Below are positions 1 to 12,064 of a stretch of DNA of 64,000 nt, in pieces. The notes beneath the pieces were generated by a model that had not been told where the DNA came from, did not search any database, and saw only the letters and a program-made list of their open reading frames with translations. Origin of the DNA: Trissonchulus latispiculum (lineage: Eukaryota; Nematoda; Enoplea; Enoplida; Ironidae); the NCBI GenBank assembly GCA_030248195.1, contig JASAND010030626.1:1-64000 (forward strand). The letters run 5' to 3'. The first letter of the stretch is position 1, and the number at the start of each line of letters is the position of its first letter. A program made the position numbers and the translations under genes.

Positions 1-384
1 AAGCTAAACCTTATTAGCTAACTGTTGGCTCACCTTGACCAAGTTTCCAGTTGGTGTTAACTTCATGGGCGTCTTCTGGCGAAAGTGAATCCAGATATAG
101 GTTTTCTGATAGAAGACTCTGTGTTAAGGCTGGACCCGTTTCCGTGGGAATGCATGGATAGTAGAGTTGGCGAAGATTGCTGGAATTTCGCAGGGAGCAG
201 TGCTCAGATCTGACATAGGATTTGACGATGTCTTGGACACCGTCAAGGGCTAGCTGAAAAAAGAAGAATGGAGAGTTACGACAACGTTAGTCTCGATCGC
301 GAAAAATTTCGGACTGAAATTTAACAGCTTCCGTGGCAAGAAAAGGCCCAATCAACTTAACTTTAGAGTCAGGCAACGCAGAAT

Positions 385-614
385 AGTGTAGCGCTTCTAC
401 CAGGGCTGGTGGGTGGACCAAGAAACAACCGAGAACAAGCCGATATGGGAAGCAGCAGACACTCCGTGGCCTTAAAACCAGAAGCTAGGAGAGAGAAGAA
501 AAGAGGGTGTTCAGCTTTTGCACTCAGAATTGAAAATAAAGAATTGGCCTAGGCAGAGACCGAACCTTCTGATCCGGAGACAGACTTGCTACTGTTACAC
601 CATGTGAAGTTAGC
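385..614 (-). repeat. tRNA-derived SINE, copy 1
   Basis: Read on the minus strand, this begins with a tRNA-like head (GGTGTAACAGTAGCA as box A, then CTCCGGATCAGAAGG) followed by a body ending in CCAGCCCTGGTAGAAGCG. The same head and body recur at 26662-26895 on the plus strand, which shows a dispersed family. The anticodon-loop region matches a tRNA-Arg(CCG)-like ancestor. This copy is diverged and its T-arm is degraded, so it is a SINE and not a tRNA gene. Confidence 0.7.
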
Positions 615-1605
615 ACCGGTAGGAAAGATATAAATTATATTTGAGTTGCAAAGCCTAAGTGAATTTAGCGTTAGCTTTCGATAAACGTTCAATGATTTCT
701 CGTTACTCCTGTCTAATTTCGTAGGTTCGTTAGCTAATAGTCGCTATTCGCCATATTGGGGTAGATTCAGTTAGTTGTGCTTGGGTGTTAGATGCGTAAG
801 GTTGGGTTCGAATATTGGGGGAAATATTCTTGGTAATTTTGGGTAGGCCTATTTGTTTTTGTCGGCAGCTGCCGGGTTTTGGTGTCTGCTCTAGCTTTGT
901 CAAGGTTTAGTTGGTAGTTTGGAGTTTTTGTATTTCGTTCTAATTTCGTCGTTGAGTTTGCTGAAATTATTAAATAGACCGTTGTAATCGCTAAATTGAA
1001 TTTCAGTCGGTCAGGTCCGTCCAGTTCTCCAACATCACACACCACCGGTATTCATCTGTAACCTGTCTTATCCTAATAGTCAAAAGTAGACAACAATATT
1101 TTATTAAGTCGCGTGGACTCAAACTTCACAACCACTGGACCATCAGCTGAACTCCCATATCTGGCTTATCAATCTTTCCTATGCTTCTTTCCTTTACAAG
1201 TGAGCAGAATGAGCACTGGTTTGACTCTGGCCTGCTCCAAATCAGGCTGTGTATGAAAACTGAAGGAGCAATTGCGAGTAATATGACAGACGTGTTAATG
1301 CTAAGCTCATTTATGTGATTGTGCGCATCACACTACGTAGGATGCGATCTTACGCCTAGATCTTCCCCAGTATATATATTTCTAGATTGGTCAACCTTTG
1401 GACAAATAATCAGGAGAAATCCAGGTTTTCGGCGGTGCCCCAGTCCCAAACCTACAAATTCCTGCACGTGTTTGCCAGAAAGAACTCCAGTTGACTTTAT
1501 GGTCAATTGTGCTGAATTTAGCTGTTAGCAGAGACGCTTGTTACACTCTTATGTATGCTTGCTGAGGCTCATCGCATCACATAACACAAAATCAAAAGCA
1601 GTTAG
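615..1605. other. no gene recognised
   Basis: AT-rich sequence with only short, low-quality open frames. I see no RNA gene, splice-supported exon or clear repeat. Confidence 0.5.
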
Positions 1606-1623
1606 CTAGCAGTAATCAGTTAC

Positions 1624-1929
1624 CTGATGAAACATCATCGGCTGTTGCCAATCAATTGGCACCTGATCGATCAACAAATGGGCTTCCTTGGCCGAGAGAT
1701 TGGGAGCGGTCCATACATAGCTAATTCGCAGGGCGGTGAAAGGGGCCTGGTGGTTAGTAGTGACAACGACACAACTGGGACTCTTTGTACTATCCGTCCA
1801 AACGTCATAAATCGCTGGCAAAATGCCAGAACCCATCAGTCGACACTGAACATAGACTCGAATGGCGGAAAAATCGCCGGCAAATTCGTCGGCAAAGTCC
1901 ATGAGTTCGTTGAGACCCAGTTGAAACAT
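1624..1929 (-). CDS. candidate coding exon, possibly a GLYAT-like N-acyltransferase N-terminus
   Basis: A 102-codon open stretch starts with ATG at 1929 and ends at a good splice donor, CATCAG|GTAACT, at 1624. Composition looks coding, with evenly spaced Trp, Pro and hydrophobic residues and a WTAPNL segment. A late IDW motif recalls invertebrate glycine N-acyltransferase-like proteins, where a similar IDW lies at the end of the N-terminal half. The similarity is weak and no catalytic GNAT motif is present in this exon. The next exon would lie below 1600; I could not place it. An unrelated single-exon fragment or a chance open frame is also possible. Confidence 0.3.
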
Positions 1930-1959
1930 TGTGTTAAAAAGAGTTCGGTAGGTTAGCGA

Positions 1960-2988
1960 AGCTTGACTAACAGCTTCGCCCTAGCAAGCAGAGGTTCGTC
2001 GATAAGCTGAAAATTAATTAATTAATAGTAGACAATTAATACAAGATCACGTCAAGTCTAGAGACAATGTGTAAGTAACGACAGTTAATTGCTGCCAAAT
2101 TATAGCCATCAAAATTTCAAAATGGCTGCGTTTAAAGCTGTCTTTTTGCAGCAAATTATGAACAAACCGGAAATTTTAAGATCTTCAAAAGCGAGGCATC
2201 GCTAAACTTATTATTTGAGTGTTTTTTCTGATGTATCAAATTTGCAGACTTCTCACGAAACGTGGCTGCCCGGTATTATTAGAAGCAGGATTAGAAATTA
2301 GTGCGTAACTTAGCGGAAGTGTAGCTCAAAATTCGAGTTCAGCTTCAATGAAGTGACGTTCTACTCGTCTGTGTTTTATGGTATACACTCCCCAGTGAAA
2401 GTATCCTGTTCGGAGTGATGGCACTTCTTATAATGTTCTTAAATTATAAGCGTGACGTAATTCTGTCTACGTGCAAAGACACTGTGTAGTATCAAGAGTT
2501 TCTATTAATAACAAGAGTAAGACATACAGCTCTTCCTAATGTAATAAGCTTGCAATATGCTCGAAACATTAAGGCCGTAATCTAGTTGGAGGGGCTGCTG
2601 AGCGTGTAAAACGCTGACCATTTTCAAACACGGGAAAATCGTACAGCAATAATTTTTAAATCATCACATATATTGCATAGAACGAGATCTTATTAATGAT
2701 ATAAAAATTATGCAGTTTGGTTCAGGCAATAAAGCTTCTACTCCACAGAACTTCAGGCTATCTCATCATTGCATCCCCTAAAGCCACTGCGATTTCTCCC
2801 AAACTCCTTTAGCTCAAAGTTCGAACCACGGGCTGCACATTTTGTACTCCTCTTACACTTTCAAGTCAGTTCAGGATCCGTCCCAACGACGTTCTGAGAC
2901 TGGTTAGCACCAGTGCAACGAGAGCATGTCAATATTGTTCCGGGGTTGCTTTTTACAAACATTAGCTAAAGGCTGTTGATGTTCAGTG
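1960..2988. other. no gene recognised
   Basis: AT-rich non-coding sequence with no open frame or repeat I can support. Confidence 0.5.
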
Positions 2989-3307
2989 TGTCTTAGATAG
3001 ATAACAGTGTGACAGCTGGCAGGCTTTAGCTCTCGAGCCATGCCTGAACGCTAACGGCTAACCTCCGCAATTGCGTACCTAGTGGACCCCCCCCCGCAAG
3101 ACAGACCCATCATTTTTTCAACTGACGAATGATAGGTCACATTGGCGGGAGGAATGGCTTACGGTAGAAAAAGTGAGCATACGCAATTGCGTACTGGGTA
3201 CTGATTTCCAGGGGGAGGGTGGGCCGTTAGCGTGCAGAGCATGGCTCGAGAGCTGATAATGGAGAGACTGCCATACTGTCACAATCTGATGTATAATTAT
3301 CTAGGAC
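2989..3307. repeat. hairpin (foldback) MITE-like repeat
   Basis: Two imperfect inverted arms face each other. AGCTCTCGAGCCATGC and CGCAATTGCGTAC on the left (about 3030-3080) pair with ACGCAATTGCGTACTGGG and GCATGGCTCGAGAGCT on the right (about 3180-3256). Weaker pairing extends out to GTCTTAGATAGATAA (2989) and ATTATCTAGGAC (3307). The C-rich run near 3085 faces a G-rich run near 3212. There is no open frame inside, so it is best read as a non-autonomous foldback element. Confidence 0.65.
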
Positions 3308-4227
3308 TCTTGACCATAGTAAAGCTGATAATTGTTCTAATGAGAACCGACTGTTCGAGAACGTAAGCTTTATGGAATTGGCCTGGCCGCTGACGGTTAG
3401 ATTCCGACCTTGGTGGACACATTTTGAATCAAAAACTTGTTGCTCATCTCAGCATATCGCAGAAAAAAAGTAACGTGCGTGTCTGCTCTTTTGAACAAAT
3501 ACCAAAAATCACCACTTGTGCCGAATGGACCCCTCGGGCATGAAAAGATTAAGATACTTATTTGGTTGCGCCACAGGGGTTGGGAAATGCTCAATGTAGA
3601 ACTCTAAAGCTGCATGCAGAACGAACAAGGATTCGCTTAAACGCTGTTTTCCATCGACGCATACTCTGTGCAACTCGGTACAACTTTAATACTCAGTTGG
3701 ATATAATTAGGTCACGAGTTATGCCGGTTGCTTTTTTGCTTTTTCGTGCAACTCCTTTTGCACGTAACGGCTGCAGCCGGAAAAGCATATAACTTGTATC
3801 AGTTCATGCAAAGTTAGTGTAGAATAATCTATGTTTGTGTTAGTGAACTTGCCTTTTGACGCTGCACAGTGCACCCTCCCCTAGTTTAGATGCGAACTTC
3901 GCCAAGCTTTATTTCCCAGATCAGTTGGTTTAGTCTGCTTATGCCTTGTGGAATTCTGCCTACTCATGGTCAAAAAATTCAAACTTAGAAATATGCCTAC
4001 TCGCACGTAGCAAAACTAAGAAGTGGAATTGTACCTGCTACAAATCTCGAAAGTGGGATTGTGCCTACTATTTCGTCTTAACTTTACTGAATTGTGCTTC
4101 CATGTTAGTATAGAGCGTTGGGTAGTTAGTGCTTCAAGTATTTCTAGCTCTGAAATTTTCTAATCTTAAACTAATAGGATAGTAATCAGTAATTAGTAAT
4201 TAGTAATTAGCTAACTTTATTGCTTTC
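3308..4227. other. no gene recognised
   Basis: Non-coding. Short direct repeats occur near 3955-4065 (GTGGAATTCTGCCTACT, AGTGGAATTGTACCTGCTA and AGTGGGATTGTGCCTACTA), forming a loose tandem of about 50 bp. A short AATTAGTAATTAG repeat lies at 4185-4210. Confidence 0.5.
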
Positions 4228-5242
4228 TTAAGGTGCTGGTATCGCTTTGTGTAAATTTGACCCTATAGGCTCTATTTCTTTATGAAAGTGGATGAAACTT
4301 TCCAAATATACTATTTTGGTGCTCTTTAACATTTTGGGACCAGTCCCGTATTTTTAGGTGCAAAGATAAGAAATTTCTAGTTTTTCCATTATTCTTTCAG
4401 TACATAGTCGATACACCGGATTGGTTGTTATGGCTGGAAAGAGGGCACCAAAATGAACATTTTTGCTCTTACAACCTTTGAGCTGCTTCCAGTGGTTAAG
4501 TCAGTATAAGCCAAAAACGATTTTTGGGGTCCAAAAATGGCTATTTTCGAGGAAATCAGTTTTTTGTAAATTACTGCCAAATCTTACGGACAATTTTGAT
4601 CCATTTATACTCAATCGATACGTCGTCTAATTGCCCATTTTATCAATGCCTGTTAGCTGGGATTCGTTGCTTTAAGCTAGAGATTTGGCCGGAAAACCAT
4701 TTTGTCAAAACTGCGATTATATTGTTTTGAACATAGATTTCTCAAAAACTACCCAATGGATTTGCCTGAGCTTTAGCTGGATTAAAATTCGCCCTATTGC
4801 GGAGGGACATTTTTCTTGGTTTGAGCTAAAACGTCTCCAGTTGCGAGATAACTGAACACAAAGTTGCGAAATTTCGTGCCGCCACACATTTGCCGGATTT
4901 TCTGGAGTATTGAGACTTGTTGAGCCAAATCCAACAAAATGTCCCTCGGCACACATGTCCTTCATATCATGGCACAAGAAGAAATTTTCGCCGCTTCTAC
5001 AGTTTTGAGAAATCAATGTTCAAAAAGTTTTGGTCTAATTTCAGCGTGTCAGATGTCAGTATGTCAGAAAATTTTAGCTATTTTGGTGCTAATTTTGCTA
5101 GTTTCGTAGGCTCATATGAATGTACAAATTATAAGCTTTAAAACGATGTATAAAGCTCTTTCCAACTCCAAAAATTGCGAAAGTTATAGCGTTTCAAAAA
5201 ATCACCACAAAAGCACAGCACAAACGGATACCAGCACCTTAA
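4228..5242. mobile_element. TTAA-flanked non-autonomous DNA element
   Basis: TTAA at 4228-4231 is followed by GGTGCTGGTATC (4232-4243). The exact inverse, GATACCAGCACC, lies at 5227-5238 and is followed by TTAA at 5239-5242. Perfect 12-bp terminal inverted repeats with a TTAA target duplication are the signature of piggyBac-type transposition. Internal open frames are short and show no transposase motifs, so a non-autonomous element of about 1 kb is the best call. Confidence 0.8.
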
Positions 5243-5984
5243 ACCAAAGTATGGTCGTAGTAACTAGATCATCAATGCGCATGCAGAACGAAACTCTGCA
5301 AAAGGCTGAATTCAACAAATGCTCATTAATAAACTCGGCAAATAAATTTAGCCCCTACTATCTGATGAAACTAGCAAGATAACCAATGGATGAAAATATC
5401 TTAGTTCATTCACTTATATCTCATTTCAGTGGGCGACATAAAGTTGGAGTCGTCTGTCGGCGCTCCTAGAAAAGTTTGCAAGAAAACCTCCACAAATGCC
5501 CTACCTACAAAATGTTGACACCAAAACGTTAGCACCTTTCCGGACAAACTTTCAATGGAGAAGTCTTAATCGACAAGTTCAAGCCATTTAACATCGTAAT
5601 TAATTGGTGTTTTATACAAAAACTGGGCTACAAAACGAATCCTTATGTCTATAGCTACGACACCCGGGAGCCCCTTGATGCTCAAACTTGTTTGCTTGTG
5701 TGTTAAAAAAGGCCTATATATAAACTGGAAACTGGAGCGAAATGTTTTAATTCAAGGACACATGTTTGACAGATTTAGCGACAGTGATATGGGTTGGGCA
5801 TTTTGATGAGCCTGTGATGTAATTAAGTTTCTGTAATATTGAAAGTTGAGGAGTCTTTACTGCAGTTCTGGGTGGTCTACTACAAAAGGGGACAGGCCGG
5901 ACCAATGGCCAAAAGTGTGCAGTCCGATTTTTCCGCCCCTTGTCAGCTTTATCGAATAGTTGATTAGTTAAATCCAAAGAGAAC

Positions 5985-6110
5985 CTAAATAGCAACATTA
6001 TTAGTCGTTTATGGAGGGGGGTCGCTTTTTGGCCGATTTTTCGACCATCTCCGATTTTGCTCATTTTCAAATATTTTGTAGTCCCAATGGATCCTCAAAA
6101 CATGACAAGA
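5985..6110 (+). repeat. dispersed repeat, copy 1
   Basis: The stretch containing GATTTTTCGACCATCTCCGA recurs in the same orientation near 27390, and both copies go on to share GCGTTTTGCGTA a little further on. The intervening sequence is diverged. The element type is unknown, and the true ends cannot be fixed from two copies. Confidence 0.55.
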
Positions 6111-9050
6111 GCGTTTTGCGTAATATTGCTTCTATCGTGCTGTAGAGCCCTTCAAAGGTGACCACGACATGTGTTTAAACAGGAAAATGAAAAAGGTAGG
6201 TTAACAAGATCACCCCTAAAAGGGTGAGCCATGCAGATATGTAGCGGTACCAGAGTGAAACTAGCCTAACACAATAGTAGCGTTACTCCGCGAGAGCAAC
6301 TCAAGCGAGGAGACCGTGGCGCAAGTGAATAACACACCAACCGCGCAGGAGCCGGCCGGGGAAGCCTCGCCAAATATATAGACCTAGTGAGGGGGCGACA
6401 CCCGCTCACCTCAGAAATAGCACTAAACTAACCTAGGAGCTCAGTAATGACCTACCCAAAAGTACACACAACTAGTGCAGATATTTAATAAATAACGACA
6501 ATAATTATAGAGAGAGCAAATATAGGAATAACAAGTAGAATTTAGGGGGGCAAAGCCCAACAGACGAACAGTTATAAAAGAAATAAACTACACGCACGCG
6601 CATTCACCAATTTATATATGGGCGAAGCCCCGCTAACGTACCAATACACAGACCCACTGAAGAAATACAGGGGGAGAAACTGTACAAGGGAGAATAGGGA
6701 GAGAATAGAGAGAGATAGCAACTGTACACGTTAAGGAAAAACCCAAGACTGAAAGGGAGAGAAGTTTGACGGATAACAAACCCTCCCAAGAGAAGCGCCC
6801 TCTGGCTGGGGTGTCCCAATCATGTAACTCCAAGGGGGGACCCCATCCAATCTAAACCTAGCCTATAGGTGGAGCTACATGACACGTGGAGGAATGCTTG
6901 CTGACTGGCAAGCCAGTTGATAGCTAAATAAAATGGTTTCGTGATAATGATAATAATGAAAAGGTTGACCATTAGTCAGCCTCTTGCGTTACATCTCCCC
7001 AGGGCTCGCCGCCCAAACTCCTGAGAGGACTGACCGTACGACGCTTGGTACGTGAGCGTCGCTCCCACAATCAATTTAAAAAGCACTTTACGCTGAAAAG
7101 ACTATTGCAAATGTATTGCAAATGTAAACGAGTAAATATACTAGAAATACTAGTAACAGTAGAAAAAACACACTTACATACGTACGTAAAGCAGTACAAA
7201 AATACACGTATTTGGTAGAAACAGTAGAAAAAACCGTACTAATAGAAGAAAATGAAGAAGAAACTGAATATGAAAATACCCAAGAAATTGCTCAACGGAA
7301 GAGGGCTCACCCTCCTGCTGGAAATAAACTCAAACAGTGTGTATATAATAAATGAAGCGCTAGAAAATTAAGATAAATTTATACTTGACAGATCAAGGGT
7401 TAGCGCTTATCACACGATCACCCTGGATGCAAGGTACGTATATAATTAACAAGTAACTATAAAAGGACACACTGTAGGGTGATGCCCTATTTGGGTGTAA
7501 CCCATCCTATTGGACAAGTTGGTATTTCCATATGAATTTTTGCATGGCAGTACCATGATGGCAACTAATATATGATATAAAATAAAGCTACATAGGGTTG
7601 TACCCTGCAAAAACAAATGGCAGTATATACTGGAATGACAAAATACACAAGAAAAATAAGTAGCAAAAATCAAGTAAGGCATCTATGCTGCTGCTATGGT
7701 TTCGAATTATCAATCCTATTGAGTCTTATTTCTGAATTCCTTCTTAATAGTCTTGATTGAATTACATCACTTTTACGGTATTCTCGTTCATGAGTACTTT
7801 TAAGTACATATACTCAATTTCGGTACTTGCCTGCATTTAAGGACTATTATGCTACCATTTTCTATATCAACAATTTCTATTTATTCTTGTTACGATTTTT
7901 ATTACCATGGACTTAAAAGTGCCAGGATACGCACATAACTGGTCACATGGGACGCTACTTTTGAAAACATTATTGGTAGCATCCTCTTCCCTCTTACTGC
8001 TTTTTAGCAAACGCTAAAATTTTCTTCACCGGGGGAAGATGTGAAATATCGCCTAAATTAACATGCAACCGGTCAACCTAAAACGTGTTTATGTGTAGAT
8101 TCATCAGTTTCTGTAGCTAAAGTGATTTATAAAATCAGTCTGATTCAGAGTTGCTTGAATCCGTTGTCTTGACCGGTTTGGTATTTATTTGATGTCTCTT
8201 TACCAATAAATTGATTTGTACGCCACCAATTGGATTTTAGTTGGCTCCTTTTCGTTAGATGGATCATTTTCAACGGACTGGCGGTTAGTTCCTATTATTA
8301 GATCGGTAAGGTTCGCGGAGATTATTGGATAATAGGCCACGGCTTTGTAATGCTACCTGCAATCGCCCCGCCATTCATAATTCAGGTCTAGTCCAGGCAG
8401 TAGGCCTGAATTTAACACATGCTCTTGATTATATGTTCTATAAATGGATGAAAGAACAAACGAAACTAAGATTGTTGGTTTGGTTTGGAGTTTGGAGTTT
8501 GGTCAAGTCATTCTCGTTAAGCTATATAGCACATTGAATTCATGCTGCCACCGCTTCCTTGATGATTTATTTTTCTAGATAGTTCTTGAATTTGTGCAGA
8601 AATTGATTATGTTGTTTTTGCTGTTTTTTACTACATTCTTTTCCTAATGTTTCCCAGCTGGATCTGTTTTTCATACTGATTTCTGCCAAAACATAAAGTT
8701 GCACTAGCAGTTTGGTTAAAATTCCAATTGTATGCCAGAGCCAGCTATGTAATTGCCAAACATTTGAGTGTTTCCACTAAGGATTTTCCCGCTGCCTTAA
8801 GGATTGTATCAGACGAAATCAGAAGGTTGTCATAGCTTCGACTTTTGAAAACTAATTATAACTTGGTTAATAATGCTAATTAAATCTGAAAAACGGAGTG
8901 AATTATAACTGCATTCATAAAATTCCCTTGCTATTTAAATAAAACCAGAGAAAAATTTAGCATTTTTTGCGAGATTCATCAAAATCTTAGAGGATTGCAT
9001 AAAAGTTAGCAAATCTTTCCGACAAAGGGGCTTGAAAGATGCGTGAGTAA
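6111..9050. other. gene-free stretch with scattered short hairpins
   Basis: I see no gene here. Between 6.2 and 7.65 kb there are several short GC-rich palindromes in AT-rich DNA: GGGGGCAAAGCCC (6544), GGGCGAAGCCCC (6619), AGGGTGATGCCCT (7477), GGGTGTAACCC (7493) and GGGTTGTACCC (7592). From 7.7 to 9.05 kb the sequence is plain AT-rich DNA with only chance open frames. Confidence 0.45.
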
Positions 9051-9062
9051 AACAGAGCTTTG

Positions 9063-9853
9063 TGAGAACTACAGTCAACACATATCGTAAAAAATTAATA
9101 ATTTAACCGCCCGCGCCGTGAGCTCGAAGGCTGTGCAGGCTAGAGCCAAGTTCATTGCCCATGTATGATCGTAATAAATGTATGTGCGGAATTAAACTGC
9201 TAAACTGGATGTTTGCTGACCCTAAGCAAAAACGGTTGTGCTTAGGCGATGTAAGTAGCTTGCACGTGCTTGGTTCAGGTAGCGATGATCACCTATCTGA
9301 CAGACACGGCTGCCCTGCATGTTAGCCCAGAGGTCCTGGAGCTCGAGATTCCCTCCAAATTCCGTACAGAGGAAAGCCTGTCGAAATGTGGTCCTTAGGT
9401 GTATTTTTGTATGCTGCCTCATTCGGCAGATACCCATATTACCATCCTACTCCCAGTGGTTTGTTTGCTGCTAGCCGCAGAGCAATTTACGCAGTACCCA
9501 TCTACCCTACGACTACACCAGATCTTAAGAATGTTGTCATATCGTTGCTACGTATAAACGAGAATGACACTGCAGGAGAACTTTTAAGTAACCTTTGGCT
9601 GCAGGATGCGCGCCCACCTAGTGAATTCGAGATCGCTTATTTGCACGAAGATGTGATGACGCCAGTGGAAGCACCGCAAATATTTTACGTACAAAACCAA
9701 GTCTCTAGGCCGTCCGACGGACTAGATATGCGAGTTATACGCCGTCAAGCAGCGCGTACGCGTTTCTGTTCGTGCGGAGAGGTCAGACAGTTCCTAAGTA
9801 ACCGTCATGTTTTTTGTGGCCATATTGTTTTTTGGAGGAGGATTAGCAGCTAG
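9063..9853 (+). pseudogene. Tribbles-like pseudokinase, frameshifted
   Basis: Tribbles proteins are catalytically weak kinase-fold scaffolds that steer substrates to ubiquitin ligases. The family hallmark is present: SDDHLSDRHGCPA (about 9280-9318), then after a frameshift SPEVLELE (from 9324), and after a second shift GKPVEMWSLGVFLYAASFGR (from about 9368). GRYPYYHPTPSGLF and the C-lobe end NLWLQ follow. Upstream, NWMFADPKQKRLCLGD occupies the place of the Tribbles segment after RDLKL, but the RD is lost and only KL remains. In-frame stops occur near 9087 and 9160, and at 9323. No intron is seen, which suggests a retrocopy or viral capture. The C-terminal 80 codons carry no recognised COP1-binding motif. 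Its end overlaps the next open frame by 47 bases. Confidence 0.72.
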
Positions 9854-11892
9854 CCCCGCGTTGCTAGTAGGAATGCACCCCCTTAAAACCGGCACCATGC
9901 AATTAAATTTAGAGCATGTGGTAGTCTTTAGGAAAATAGGTGTTTTGGATAACTCTAAGGAACATGTGGATCACTACTTTTTGATCCCGCTTAAACTGAA
10001 TGCCACAAAGCCAATGTTACTGCCGTCGTGCAGGCAGCTGCTCGGAAACTCTGCAAAACTGAACCGTTATTTCAATACTTGGTCCCAAAAGTTATGCTGT
10101 GTTGCCGAAAGTTTAAACCGCAGTTTAACCGCGAAGACGTTCGTATGGAGGAGTTAAATTTTCTTGACACTTTGGAAAATATCTCTACATCTAAAACGGA
10201 TAAGCGAAGGAGTAGGAGCCTAATTAGAGGGCTTGTGTGCCTTGTCGAGCCAATTTGCGGGGGCTGTAGTGACTCAAGCTATGATGCAGAAGCTCTGCAT
10301 CGTAGAATGAAGGCTCTTCAGGCGCGAGAAGACTTCCTGGCCGCAAGTATAACAGATCTTAAAGGGAGACTCGTTTCGATGGCGAAGATGATGAGCACAC
10401 AGTCGACGCGACGCTCGGGGTAAGTAAGTTTGCTCAGTCATGGGTTGGAACAAGTAGTCAACGTTCAAATCCAGTTTAAACATGAGACAAAAGAACTTGG
10501 TCTAGCTGCGCAAATGCTGGACCAGATTGCACAGCCCCAGACGGCGCTAGCGTTTGATGCTATAAAATGGGTAGCGTCCTTGATTCACTGGCATGACGAA
10601 TTACGTATCATGCAGGAATTGGTGGGATCGACAGTAACGGCAGTTGGCTATTTACCCCCAACAATTGTTGCTCCAAGAGTGCTGCGGGGTGTGATTAAAA
10701 GAGGTACAGCATAGTTTACAGTCTGCGGGACAATCTTTGCTTTATAGCGAAGTGCAAGTGCGTCGTTATTACCAAATGCCGCTGGTAGCCGCTGTGCTCT
10801 TAGCTCACAGCAGTTTATTAGTCAAAGTTCACTTCCCAGTGTCAAGCACAGACAATGAGCTGGAAATCTGGGAGGCCGAGTCCGTGCGAACTGCTTTGGG
10901 GACGGTTTGTTTGGGAGGATAACCCTGAAAAACTCCTACATTTTGGTAAATAAATACGGTGTGGCTTCGTCCGAGCAGTTAGCTCAGTGTAAAAGAGGGT
11001 GGTGGAAACGATGTCACTCTGTGTTTGTATTGGTTCAAAGTAATGCTCCCACTTGCCTAAAGTCACTCTTTTTCAATTTCTCAGTTCCAGTCACAAAACG
11101 AAACTGTGAGGTTTTTATCTCACGCAGTAAAGATGTACACACCGCTGTAAATCTAGATAAAGTTGGTAACCGCTGGTTCCTCGGCGCGGTAGACGAAGCG
11201 TGGATCTTGTTCTGTAAGGGACACTCCCCTCTGGTGATGCTGCCATGCACTCAGTGCGTTATCACCCTACCTTGTGGGTGTGGGCTAACAATGGGTCGGA
11301 CAACTCTCCTTCCTAATGAGTTGAATTGTTCAGAACCTGAACACACTAAGGTTGAAACGGTTCTGTATTCTAACCGGCTACACTACGTTCTGCCGCTAGT
11401 TCGCGCTGCTAAGTTTAATGAAAGTTGCTGTTAGGATTTAAGGAAAAGTTTCAGAATGATGTGGTTCTAAACATCGCTTTCGATGAGAATATAGAGAGCG
11501 AAAGTATCTCCCTCGTTATACACAAAGTCGCAGTTGATCAGTCTAAATTTTCTAAATCTAAGATGCTAGAGGATGTCGTTGTTGGTTTATTGTCCACCTA
11601 TGGCAACAGCAACCAGAATTGGTGGAATTATAGCCTGTTGGCTGGGGAAGTCGTGCTGTTTATTTTGTTAGGCGCTGTTGCGTTTCGTGCACAAGTGCAA
11701 ACGTCTCTGTTGCCTCTGATACCACTGCGTTGGCGAACAAACAAAGACCAATCAGTGGGTATTAATGAATTAGGGACCGGCGTACCCGAAGTTGAACTCG
11801 ACAGAGAGGGGGTCGGTAACCAGGTGACCAACAACCAGTTTCCCTCAGACGTTAACAAAACTTCCATGTGGACTTCAACTTTTTTTGACTAG
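9807..11892 (+). pseudogene. envelope-like viral fusion glycoprotein, broken by frameshifts
   Basis: This looks like a type I membrane glycoprotein of the kind carried by env-bearing retroelements and some insect-virus fusion proteins. In order there is a hydrophobic signal-like N-terminus (FFVAILFFGGGLAASPALLV), a basic cleavage-like site (KRRSR, about 10202-10216) followed by a hydrophobic stretch, a helical segment, and a long ectodomain. The ectodomain includes YYQMPLV, a Cys-rich block (CTQCVITLPCGCGL, about 11250) and several NxS/T sites. Near the end there is one transmembrane segment (about 11635-11695), then a hydrophilic tail. Reading the family features needs at least four frame changes (about 10.03-10.15, 10.70, 10.91 and 11.42 kb) plus one in-frame TAA at 10421. 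No gag or pol lies directly upstream. Assignment to a specific viral family is not possible by eye. Confidence 0.62.
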
Positions 11893-12064
11893 TGATAGTA
11901 AAACACCGTTTATATACAGTTTTTATTTTTTATATTTGCGGTAGTTCACATTAGTACTTGCTGTAGTTTATCTCCTTGTTGCACAGTGGCAATCTATTTA
12001 CATTTACATCTAATTTGAAGTTTTTTGTTTATTCAGCCCCCTGAATTCATGACATGAGTATATT

